From contig PBDC01000080.1 in the NCBI GenBank assembly GCA_002717185.1, positions 1 to 40,197 of the forward strand: a stretch of DNA of 40,197 nucleotides. The letters run 5' to 3'. Below, piece by piece: positions 7,571-15,811 of this stretch. The notes under the pieces were generated by a model that saw only the letters and a program-made list of their open reading frames with translations, did not search any database and was not told the origin of the DNA. Positions within the stretch are counted from its first letter, which is position 1, and each line of letters begins with the position of its first letter. The position numbers were made by a program, and so were the translations under genes. This stretch comes from Rhodospirillaceae bacterium. GTDB lineage: Bacteria > Pseudomonadota > Alphaproteobacteria > UBA8366 > GCA-2717185.

Positions 7571-9637
7571 ATGGTGCGCGCGGCTTTTGATATTGGTGGA
7601 ACCTTCACGGATTTTGTTCTTCAGGGACCGGAGGGGACGCGTACACTAAAGGTCCCAACATCGCAGGCTAGCCCTGCGGAAGCGGTTTTGTCTGGTTTTC
7701 AGCGGCTATTGCTAGACTCCGGTTTGTCAGCCGGCTCGGTCGAAGGTGTGCTGCATGGCACGACCGTCGCCACTAACGCTATCATCGAACGCAAGGGCGC
7801 GAAGACGGCGCTTATCACCACGCGGGGGTTCCGCGATATCGTGTTGATTGGACGTCAGAAGCGTTACGAGACTTACGATCTCTATATGAATAAGCCCTCG
7901 CCGCTAGTGCGTCGGCGCGACATATTTGAGCTTGACGAACGGATGGCTTTCCATGGCGAAGTACTGCTACCGATAGACGACAACACTTTAAAGGCAGTGA
8001 TCGAACGGATTATCGATGGAGCCTATGAAGCGGTCGCCGTAGCATTGCTGCATTCCTACGCCAATCCAGCGCACGAACGGGCCGTGCGCGATCGTCTGGC
8101 AGCTATCGCGCCGGACTTGCTGGTTTCGCTGTCTTCCGACGTGTCGCCAAAATTCCGTGAGTACGAGCGAACCAGCACGACGGTTGCCAACAGCTACATC
8201 AAGCCGGCTGTGGCTCGCTATCTAGGCCATTTGCAGAGCGCGCTCGGCGAGCAGGGGTTTCGCAACGACCTGTTCATCATGCAGTCGAATGGCGGTCTCG
8301 TTTCGCCGGAATTCGCGCGCGAATATCCGATCCGCATCGTCGAGTCTGGTCCCGCTGCAGGCGTCCTGATGTGCGGCGACGTGGCAGCGGAGGAGGGGGC
8401 CCGTCAGGTACTTACATTCGATATGGGCGGCACGACCGCCAAATTGGGCGCAATCGACGATGGTGTGCCCGCGATCATGCCGAGCTTTGAGGTCGACCCG
8501 ATCCATTATAAGGCGGGTAGCGGCCTGCCGATCAGCCTGCCAGCAGTGGAACTACTGGAGATCGGTGCTGTTGGTGGCAGCATTGCCCGTACGGAGATGG
8601 GCATCGTTCAGGTTGGGCCGGAAAGCGCTGGCGCCGATCCGGGGCCAATTTGTTACGGCAATGGCGGGACGTTGCCGACCGTGACGGATGCAAATTTGGT
8701 TCTTGGCTATCTCAACCCGGAATATTTCAATGGTGGAGCGATGGAGCTTGACCGGTCTGTTGCGGAGGCGGGTATCATCCGTGCTATTGGCGACCCCCTG
8801 GGTTTGTCACTGGGCGAGGCAGCCTGGGGAATCCATACCGTCGCCAACAGCAATATGGAACGCGCTATGAGGATCGTGTCGCTAGAGCGCGGCCGCGATC
8901 CACGGCGCTACGCGTTGGTGGCTTTCGGCGGAGCCGGGCCATTGCATGCGGCGCGTCTGGCTCGCGCCTTGGGGGTGCCGCGGGTGATTGTGCCGCATGG
9001 AGCCGGCGTCGGGTCCGCCTTCGGGTTGCTACAGGCAGAGCCGCGCATTGATGTCTCCCAAACCAAGGTTATGCCCCTATTGGGCGAGGCCGCATCGGAG
9101 ATTGCCCGGATCTATTCGGAGCTGGAAGTCCAAGCGCGCCTTGATCTGGTTCGGCTTGGGATGGCAGGTGAGCCGGCATGGTCTCGCTTTGCCTATATGC
9201 GCTACGCTGGCCAGGGTTACGAGGTGCGCACCGATCTGCCGGATGGGCCGGTTGATGCGGCTTTCGTTGTTGCGGCGCAAGAGATGTTCCATGCAGGCTA
9301 TGAGCGGCTCTATCGCTACCGCGATGCTGAAGCTGCGATCGAGGCAGTCGATTGGTACCTGGTCGCAAACTTGCCAAGGACCGAAAAAGGGCGTGATGGT
9401 AAATTTCTCGGTAAGGCTGAAACTGCGCGGTCATCGTCCTGGCGGCAGGCCTTTTTCCCAGAAAACGGCGGCTACACCCAAGTTCAGGTTTTAGACCGAA
9501 CGGGGTTGGCGATTGGCGAAACGGTGGAAGGGCCGGCCCTGATCGAAGAGACGGATTCTACCACCGTAGTGCTGCCGGGCGACCGCGCGACGATCAGCCC
9601 GCGTGGCCATTTGGTGATCGATATTGGAGGGAAATGA
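7571..9637 (+). CDS. hyuA: hydantoinase A / 5-oxoprolinase-type ATP-dependent subunit
   Basis: This 688-residue protein is a HyuA-type subunit. The N-terminal FDIGGTFTDF is the family's actin-like ATP-binding phosphate loop. HGTTVATNAIIERKGAKTAL is the conserved hydantoinase A block, and TFDMGGTTAKLG and GGAGPLHAARLARALG are further ATP-binding segments. I start at 7571 because GGGAG precedes that ATG and it places the motif at the usual N-terminal position. With HyuB, relatives hydrolyse 5-oxoproline, hydantoins or N-methylhydantoin using ATP, or carboxylate acetone or acetophenone. It is the first of seven closely spaced genes ending at 17530. Which of these reactions applies is open. Confidence 0.92.
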   Translation: MVRAAFDIGGTFTDFVLQGPEGTRTLKVPTSQASPAEAVLSGFQRLLLDSGLSAGSVEGVLHGTTVATNAIIERKGAKTALITTRGFRDIVLIGRQKRYETYDLYMNKPSPLVRRRDIFELDERMAFHGEVLLPIDDNTLKAVIERIIDGAYEAVAVALLHSYANPAHERAVRDRLAAIAPDLLVSLSSDVSPKFREYERTSTTVANSYIKPAVARYLGHLQSALGEQGFRNDLFIMQSNGGLVSPEFAREYPIRIVESGPAAGVLMCGDVAAEEGARQVLTFDMGGTTAKLGAIDDGVPAIMPSFEVDPIHYKAGSGLPISLPAVELLEIGAVGGSIARTEMGIVQVGPESAGADPGPICYGNGGTLPTVTDANLVLGYLNPEYFNGGAMELDRSVAEAGIIRAIGDPLGLSLGEAAWGIHTVANSNMERAMRIVSLERGRDPRRYALVAFGGAGPLHAARLARALGVPRVIVPHGAGVGSAFGLLQAEPRIDVSQTKVMPLLGEAASEIARIYSELEVQARLDLVRLGMAGEPAWSRFAYMRYAGQGYEVRTDLPDGPVDAAFVVAAQEMFHAGYERLYRYRDAEAAIEAVDWYLVANLPRTEKGRDGKFLGKAETARSSSWRQAFFPENGGYTQVQVLDRTGLAIGETVEGPALIEETDSTTVVLPGDRATISPRGHLVIDIGGK

Positions 9638-11328
9638 AGATGCCCGAAACGCTGGCAAACCACAATGAAGATATTGATCCAATTGAACTTTCTGTAATAT
9701 GGAACAGCCTGTTGTCGATTGCGGAGGAGGTCGGCAGTACCCTGCGCTGCACTGCATATTCCGAAGCGGTGCGCGAGGCGCAGGATTTTTCCACCGGGAT
9801 CTTCGACCGTCATGCGCGGCTGATCGCGCAGGGTAATTTTTCGCCGGGCCATTTGGGCTCCATGCCCTATGTGGTCAAAAGCGCGTTGGATTATCATCCG
9901 CCGGACAGTTTAAAGCCGGGCGACGGTATCCTGGTGAATGACTCACTACTGGGCTCCGGCCATTTCCCCGATTGTTTCCTGATCACACCCGCTTTCCTGG
10001 ATGGCAAAATCACCGGCTACATTGTCAACATTGCTCATCAGATCGATGTCGGTGGTGCGGCGCCGGGTTCGCAAAAAGTGCTAGGTGTCACCGAAGCTTT
10101 CCAGGAGGGGCTGCGCATTCTGCCAGTGCGTGTGGTGCGCGACGGTGATTTTGATCCCGACATGCTGCGTCTGATCCTTGGCAATATCCGGGTGCCGGAC
10201 AAGGTGCGCGGCGATTTTCGCGCTCAGCTCAACGCCAATACAACGGGTGCGGAACGCTATGTTGAATTCTTCAAGGCCTATGGTGCAGAAAAGCTTGAGC
10301 GGGCCTTCGATGCAATTCTCGACCGATCAGAGGCCCGTATCCGCGAGGTGCTGCGCGGCGTGTCGAACGGTACCTACAGCTTCGAAGATCATATGGATGA
10401 TTATGGAGCCGATACGCCGCCAATCAAAATCGCGGTCGACGTTATCGTCGAGGACGACCAGATTACTGTCGATTACTCGCGCAGCAGCCAACAGGTGCCG
10501 GCAGCCATCAACTCCTACATCAACTACACGCGGGCCTACACGCTTTTTGCAGTGAAGGTGTTCCTCGATCCAATGTTGCCGCAGAATGCCGGCGGCATTC
10601 GGCCTATCATCACCCAGGCGGAGAAAGGCAGTTTCTTCAATCCGGCATTTCCCGCGCCGAGCGGTGGGCGCGCTGCGCTGCAGATACGCATGTTCGATGT
10701 GATAAACGGCGCCTTTGCGAAGGTCCTGCCAGAAAAAGCAATGGGAGCTTTCTCACATTGGTGTAATCCGAATCTTGGTGGGCTTGACGATGAAACCGGT
10801 GACCCTTTCGTCGTCTACGATTTGATCTTTGCCGGTTATGGTGGCCGTGCGCATTGCGACGGGGTCGAGGCGCTGAGCCCAGTTATGAACTGCGCCAACA
10901 TTCCGGTTGAGGTGCAGGAGACGCAAAACCCGATCCGTATCCACCGCTTTGAGATGATCGAAGATTCTGCGGGTGCGGGGCAGTATCGTGGCGGTTGCGG
11001 CGTGCGCAAGGACGTGGAGATGCTTAACAGCACGGCCACGTTGTCGCTATTGAGCGACCGCCATAAATTTCAGCCTTATGGTATTTTCGGGGGCCAGCCG
11101 GGACAGTTGGCGGAAACCATCCTCAACCCCGACGGAAACGCTGAACTGCTGAGTTCGAAAGAGATGCGTGAGATCAAAAGGGGCGATGTGGTAAGCTATC
11201 GGCTGGCTGGCGCTGGCGGCTATGGCGACCCGAAGGATCGCGATCCGCAGACGGTGCGCGATGACGTCGCAGATGGGTATGTTAGCGCCCGGGCCGCCGC
11301 GGAGACCTACGGAGTGGACGCAGAATAA
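9634..11328 (+). CDS. hyuB: hydantoinase B / oxoprolinase-type partner subunit
   Basis: This 564-residue protein matches HyuB. The N-terminal block is IELSVIWNSLLSIAEEVGST, followed by TAYSEAVREAQDFSTGIFD and FSPGHLGSMPYV. The central DGILVNDSLLGSGHFPD holds the family's conserved Asp/His metal-type residues, and the C-terminal GAGGYGDPKDRDPQTVRDDV is the usual end. Its ATG overlaps the hyuA stop (ATGA), so the two are made together, as expected for a hetero-oligomer. The pair does not include a small third (gamma) subunit such as acetone carboxylase has. That tilts me towards an amidohydrolase (hydantoin/oxoproline type) rather than a carboxylase, though not decisively. Confidence 0.92.
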   Translation: MKMPETLANHNEDIDPIELSVIWNSLLSIAEEVGSTLRCTAYSEAVREAQDFSTGIFDRHARLIAQGNFSPGHLGSMPYVVKSALDYHPPDSLKPGDGILVNDSLLGSGHFPDCFLITPAFLDGKITGYIVNIAHQIDVGGAAPGSQKVLGVTEAFQEGLRILPVRVVRDGDFDPDMLRLILGNIRVPDKVRGDFRAQLNANTTGAERYVEFFKAYGAEKLERAFDAILDRSEARIREVLRGVSNGTYSFEDHMDDYGADTPPIKIAVDVIVEDDQITVDYSRSSQQVPAAINSYINYTRAYTLFAVKVFLDPMLPQNAGGIRPIITQAEKGSFFNPAFPAPSGGRAALQIRMFDVINGAFAKVLPEKAMGAFSHWCNPNLGGLDDETGDPFVVYDLIFAGYGGRAHCDGVEALSPVMNCANIPVEVQETQNPIRIHRFEMIEDSAGAGQYRGGCGVRKDVEMLNSTATLSLLSDRHKFQPYGIFGGQPGQLAETILNPDGNAELLSSKEMREIKRGDVVSYRLAGAGGYGDPKDRDPQTVRDDVADGYVSARAAAETYGVDAE

Positions 11329-11382
11329 GGTCCTTGTTTAAGCTGTGTTATCGGCTTGAATCTAGACGAAAAGGAGCGAGCC

Positions 11383-12213
11383 ATGTCGTGCATTCTGACA
11401 CCGGATCAGGTCCAGACCTATCACAAGGATGGATTCGTCATCGCTCGGGCGGTTTTCTCGCCAGAAGAAATAGATCTGCTGTGCCGTGCGATGGAGGAAG
11501 ACCCTAAGGTTGCAGCCCATTCGTTGATTCGCCCGGATACGGAAGGCGGCGGGACGCGGATATCGCTATGGAATCGCGCTGGCGACAGCGTTTACGGGCT
11601 GACAGCGCGTAGCGCCCGTATCGTAGATACGGCCGAGACACTAATTGGTGAGCCAGTCTATCATTTTCAGTCCAAATTGACCGCCAAAGACCCGTTCGGT
11701 GGTGGTGCCTGGGAATGGCACCAGGATTACGGCTACTGGTACTACAATGGCTGTCTGCGGCCGAACATGTTGAGCATGATGATTGCGCTCGACCGGTCGG
11801 ACCGGGACAATGGCTGTCTGCAGGTTGTGAAGGGATCGCACATGCTGGGCCGAATCGACCATCTACAAGTGACGGAAAAACAGAATTCCGCCGATCCTGA
11901 GCGTATGGAGCATATCGTTGCTCAGCATGAGGTTGTGCCGTGTGAACTTGATGCCGGCGACGTCTTGATTTTCCACTGTAACACCTTGCACCGCTCCGAT
12001 CAGAACCGCTCTCCGAACCGGCGTTGGACCCTGATCTTCTGCTATAACGCAGTCAGCAATAACACAATTACAAATGACGACGATCGGTATTACGTCCCGC
12101 TCGACAGGGTCAGCGATGAGGCCATTATAGCAGCCGGGTTGAAGTTTGCCTCCGGCGATGACGAACACTTCACTAGCCAGGCGTATGTGCCCGAGGCGAA
12201 AAAGGCATCCTAA
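11383..12213 (+). CDS. phytanoyl-CoA dioxygenase (PhyH) family Fe(II)/2-oxoglutarate oxygenase
   Basis: This 276-residue protein has the non-haem iron triad of the PhyH family: EWHQDYGYW gives His113 and Asp115, and TLHRSDQNRSPNRRW gives the distal His203, with an arginine for 2-oxoglutarate. The ATG at 11383 follows AAGGAGCGAGCC, a good ribosome-binding site; an ATG at 11356 lies upstream without one. It should hydroxylate a small molecule of the operon's pathway, possibly to trigger N- or O-dealkylation, which is inference. It lies 54 bp after hyuB and 9 bp before the SDR gene. Confidence 0.9.
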   Translation: MSCILTPDQVQTYHKDGFVIARAVFSPEEIDLLCRAMEEDPKVAAHSLIRPDTEGGGTRISLWNRAGDSVYGLTARSARIVDTAETLIGEPVYHFQSKLTAKDPFGGGAWEWHQDYGYWYYNGCLRPNMLSMMIALDRSDRDNGCLQVVKGSHMLGRIDHLQVTEKQNSADPERMEHIVAQHEVVPCELDAGDVLIFHCNTLHRSDQNRSPNRRWTLIFCYNAVSNNTITNDDDRYYVPLDRVSDEAIIAAGLKFASGDDEHFTSQAYVPEAKKAS

Positions 12214-12222
12214 CAGAAAGCC

Positions 12223-12993
12223 ATGAACGAAATTGATCACACCGCCCGTTTCAGCCTGGCGGGGCGCACCGCATTGGTGACTGGCTCAGGCCGTGGTCTG
12301 GGGTGGGAGATCGCTCAAGCCATGGCGCAGGCGGGCGCACACGTCTTGCTGAATGGACGCGATCTAACGGTTTTGGGTACCCGCGTTGAATCATTGATCT
12401 CGGCAGGACTATCGGCGGCGGTGGCGCAGTTCGACGTGGCCAATCGTGCGTTGAGCGATGCCTGGATCGCTGAATTCGAAGGAACGATCGAAATCCTGGT
12501 AAACAATGTTGGCATGCGGCACCGTAAGAAAATTAAGGACACACCGCGGGAAGTGTTTACTGAAATGCTCGACGTTAATTTGACGGCGGCTTACGGCTTG
12601 GCGCGGGCGGTTGCACCTGGAATGGTGGCGTGTGGTGGGGGTTCTATCGTTAATGTCACCTCTATCGCTGGTCCCTTCGCGCGGGCTGGCGATATCGCTT
12701 ACACGGCGGCGAAGGGCGGGCTCGAAGCGCTGACCCGCGCGCTCGCGGTCGAGCTGGGCCGCGATGGCGTGCGCTGCAATGGTGTAGCGCCCGGCTATTT
12801 TGCGACGGAGACAAACCAGGGGATGGTGAAAAGCGCCGCCGTCAACGAATTTCTCCAGAGCCGCGTACCACTTCGCCGTTGGGGGCAGCCGCCGGAGATT
12901 GCTGGCGCTGCGGTATTCCTCGCTTCGCCGGCTGCCTCGTACGTCAATGGGCAAATCCTCACTGTCGATGGGGGTATGACTGCATCGTTTTAG
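12223..12993 (+). CDS. short-chain dehydrogenase/reductase (classical SDR)
   Basis: This 256-residue classical SDR has TGSGRGLG (from Thr20) for the coenzyme, NNVG near residue 94, catalytic Ser147, and YTAAK with Tyr160 and Lys164. The C-terminus has VNGQILTVDGG, the usual end. Closest in feel to gluconate 5-dehydrogenase/3-oxoacyl-ACP reductase-like SDRs. It should oxidise or reduce an alcohol/ketone, perhaps the product of the preceding PhyH oxygenase. It sits between the PhyH gene (9 bp) and the amidase (29 bp) on the same strand. Confidence 0.92.
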   Translation: MNEIDHTARFSLAGRTALVTGSGRGLGWEIAQAMAQAGAHVLLNGRDLTVLGTRVESLISAGLSAAVAQFDVANRALSDAWIAEFEGTIEILVNNVGMRHRKKIKDTPREVFTEMLDVNLTAAYGLARAVAPGMVACGGGSIVNVTSIAGPFARAGDIAYTAAKGGLEALTRALAVELGRDGVRCNGVAPGYFATETNQGMVKSAAVNEFLQSRVPLRRWGQPPEIAGAAVFLASPAASYVNGQILTVDGGMTASF

Positions 12994-13022
12994 TGCAGCG
13001 CCATTCAACTCCGGGAGGAACC

Positions 13023-14474
13023 ATGCAACGCCTTTCCATCGATACCGGAACCAGCGCCCACGGCGCATATGATCTGGAGCAATACGAACCACTTAGCTTT
13101 ATGGATGCGGTTAAATCGTTCCAAGGAGGCGACGACACGCCGCGCGCCTTTTTGGAGCGTTGCCTGGAAACCGTACACGAGAAGGAACGATTTGTGCGTG
13201 CCTTCGCTTATATCGACGAAGAGGCTGCGCGACTGGCGGCTGATGACTCGACTGAGCGCTATCGTGCGGGTCGCGCATTCGGTCCGTTGGATGGCTGTCC
13301 ATTCGGTATTAAAGACACGATTGAAACCAAGGACATGCCCATGCAGCAGAATGCGCCCCTTTTTAAGGGTTGGTCCGGTGGCCGCGACGCTGCCTGTGTC
13401 TGGGCCTTGCGGCAGTGTGGCGGCGTGATCTTGGGCAAGACCCAGGTGCCCGAATACGCTATGGGTAAGTCGCCGCCTACGCGCAATCCTTTCGATACCT
13501 CGCGCACGGCCGGCGGCTCGTCGAGTGGCTCCGGCGCGTCCGTCGGCGCCCGTATGGTGCCTTGCGCCATCGGTAACCAGACTATGGCGTCGTTAATCCG
13601 GCCATCTTCTTTTAACGCGGTATACGGCTATAAACCGACTTGGGGTGCATTAAATATCGGTGGGATGCACCCCTTGGCGCCTAGCCAGGATCATATTGGT
13701 CCGATGGCTGCGACCCTGGCTGACGCGTGGGTTACAGCACGGCAAATCGCGGAAGTGGTTGGCGGCCATAACGGTCATCCGGGGTTGGACGGGCCATTGG
13801 ATTTACCGACCGCGCGCAAGCCCGCACGGTTGACGCGCCTCGATACGCTCGGCTGGTCGCAGATCGAAGATCCGATGCGCGACCTGTTTGAGCGCTTTGT
13901 TGCCGCGCTATCCGATGCTGGCGTGGAAATCGTCGATCGCCGCTCCGCATCCGCCATCGAAGACCTTGAAAACCTGCTGCTCGACTGCGACGATTTTGCG
14001 ACCGATATCGTTATGTACGAGGCACGCTGGCCCTTCGTGGCCTATATTGACGCGTATGGGCAAAATCGAGCGATGGGCGATACAGCATACTACCGGCTTC
14101 GGCGAGGCATTGAAATGACCCGGCAGGACTATCGGGCGGCACTTGCCAAACGAGAGGCGGCGCGGCTTAAGGTGAGGGAGATTGGCGCTGACATAGACGG
14201 TTTTATTACGCTGGCGTCCAGTGGACCGGCACCCTTCGTCGAACGGCCGAACATCACCACTGATGCGCCAGACCGCGCGGGTGCGCATATGGAAACCGGC
14301 AGTCGCAGTTTCATTAGCCCTTGGACTATGATTGGCGGTCCGTCGCTGTCTCTGCCTTATCTGGCGGTGGATGGTATGCCGCTTGGTGTGCAACTTATGG
14401 GTTTGCCGAACAGTGACCCAGATATCGTTGCCATTGCTCACTGGTTCGACAGGGCCATTTCCTTGGACGCCTAA
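13023..14474 (+). CDS. amidase signature family hydrolase
   Basis: This 483-residue protein shows the Ser-cisSer-Lys machinery: Lys97 in FGIKDTIETKDMP, the cis-serine in AGGSSSGSGAS (residues 163-172) and the nucleophile Ser190. Around the nucleophile, the usual TGGSIRxPA reads TMASLIRPSS, so both oxyanion-loop glycines are replaced by Met and Ala, which may change the pocket. I start at 13023 because CGGGAGGAACC precedes that ATG; a longer reading would overlap the SDR gene. It should hydrolyse an amide or an N-carbamoyl compound. The stop (TAA) shares its last base with the ATG of the next gene. Confidence 0.9.
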   Translation: MQRLSIDTGTSAHGAYDLEQYEPLSFMDAVKSFQGGDDTPRAFLERCLETVHEKERFVRAFAYIDEEAARLAADDSTERYRAGRAFGPLDGCPFGIKDTIETKDMPMQQNAPLFKGWSGGRDAACVWALRQCGGVILGKTQVPEYAMGKSPPTRNPFDTSRTAGGSSSGSGASVGARMVPCAIGNQTMASLIRPSSFNAVYGYKPTWGALNIGGMHPLAPSQDHIGPMAATLADAWVTARQIAEVVGGHNGHPGLDGPLDLPTARKPARLTRLDTLGWSQIEDPMRDLFERFVAALSDAGVEIVDRRSASAIEDLENLLLDCDDFATDIVMYEARWPFVAYIDAYGQNRAMGDTAYYRLRRGIEMTRQDYRAALAKREAARLKVREIGADIDGFITLASSGPAPFVERPNITTDAPDRAGAHMETGSRSFISPWTMIGGPSLSLPYLAVDGMPLGVQLMGLPNSDPDIVAIAHWFDRAISLDA

Positions 14475-15772
14475 TGACTTCGTCTCTGTTCACCCGAGAA
14501 TATAAGTCGGAACCCTTCTGGTGGGAACGCAGCCCGCTTTGCTCCGAACCGGACCCTGACCTACCCAGTAAGGCCGACGTGGTCGTCATCGGCTCCGGGT
14601 ATACAGGGCTGTGCGCAGCAATTCAGACGGCGCGTGGCGGCCGGCATACTGTGGTCATCGAGGCGAACGCGATCGGCAGCGGCTGCAGCAGCCGAAATGG
14701 CGGGCAAATTTCCACGGCGATCAAGCCGCAATACGACGAACTGCGCCGCAAGGTTGGCGATCATCTAGCCCACGATATCATCAAGGAAGGCCACAATTCT
14801 CTCAAATGGATAGGTGAATTCATCAACGCTGAAGGTCTAGACTGTGATTTTGAAGTCTGCGGCCGGTTTTATGCGGCGCACGCGCCAGGTCAATTCGTGA
14901 CACTCGCCAAATCCATCGAGAACCCTCACAAAGGTCTCGAAACGGACGCATTTGTGGTGCCAAAGTCCGAGCAACATGTCGAGATCGATAGCCCCGACTA
15001 CTATGGTGGCGTCGTGTATCCCCGCCATGCTGGGCTTGATCCAGGCGCCTATCACAGGGGCCTACTCAGGCTAGCGCGCGCTGCGGGGGTCACCGTCGTC
15101 GGTCATTGTGGAGCGACGGGTATATCTGGGGCTGCGGGTGATTTTATAGTTGCGACGAGCAAAGCGCCGATCCGGACCCGAGACATCATTGTCGCCACCA
15201 ATGGCTATACGCGCGCTCTTTCCCCCTGGCACCGACGCAGGATCATTCCGATTGGCAGCTACATCATCGCAACCGAAAAGCTGGCTCCAGATCTCATACA
15301 GCGGCTGATTCCGACACGGCGGATGATCAACGACACTCGTAAGCTGGTGGTATATTACCGGACTGACCCGGCAGGGGAACGTATCCTGTTTGGTGCCCGT
15401 GTATCGATCGCCGAAACCGACCCGACGGAAGCGGTGCCCGCGTTGCACGCTGAACTGGTGACGCGTTTCCCGAACCTGGTCGAGACCCAAGTCAGCCACG
15501 CTTGGATGGGGTTTGTCGGTTACACGTTTGACGAAATGCCGCATCTCGGCGCGCGCAACGGCATTTACTATTCAATGGGGTATTGCGGCTCCGGAGTGGG
15601 GCTCTCCAGCTATTTTGGTACTAAGATCGGACAACAGGTGTTGGGCCTGAAGGAGGGCGACAGCCCGCTGACCCAGATTAATTTTCCGACCCGGCCCTAC
15701 TATTGGGGCAATCCGTGGTTTCTGGCACCTGCAGTGCGCTACTATCGTTGGAAGGACGCGCGCGCGCAGTAA
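14474..15772 (+). CDS. DAO-family FAD-dependent oxidoreductase (PuuB-like amine oxidase)
   Basis: This 432-residue flavoprotein has DVVVIGSGYTGLCAAIQTA near residue 36 for FAD and SSRNGGQIS, a block seen in gamma-glutamylputrescine oxidase (PuuB) and related DAO enzymes. The C-terminus has GYCGSGVGLSSYFGTKIG, the second FAD contact. The family oxidises secondary or primary amines, often N-methyl or N-acylated amino compounds. The start overlaps the amidase stop by one base (TAATG). The pairing with an amidase suggests amine release followed by oxidation, which is inference. Confidence 0.9.
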   Translation: MTSSLFTREYKSEPFWWERSPLCSEPDPDLPSKADVVVIGSGYTGLCAAIQTARGGRHTVVIEANAIGSGCSSRNGGQISTAIKPQYDELRRKVGDHLAHDIIKEGHNSLKWIGEFINAEGLDCDFEVCGRFYAAHAPGQFVTLAKSIENPHKGLETDAFVVPKSEQHVEIDSPDYYGGVVYPRHAGLDPGAYHRGLLRLARAAGVTVVGHCGATGISGAAGDFIVATSKAPIRTRDIIVATNGYTRALSPWHRRRIIPIGSYIIATEKLAPDLIQRLIPTRRMINDTRKLVVYYRTDPAGERILFGARVSIAETDPTEAVPALHAELVTRFPNLVETQVSHAWMGFVGYTFDEMPHLGARNGIYYSMGYCGSGVGLSSYFGTKIGQQVLGLKEGDSPLTQINFPTRPYYWGNPWFLAPAVRYYRWKDARAQ

Positions 15773-15811
15773 TAACTGAAATATGCGCCCTATGGTCCCG
15801 AAACTTAGCGA

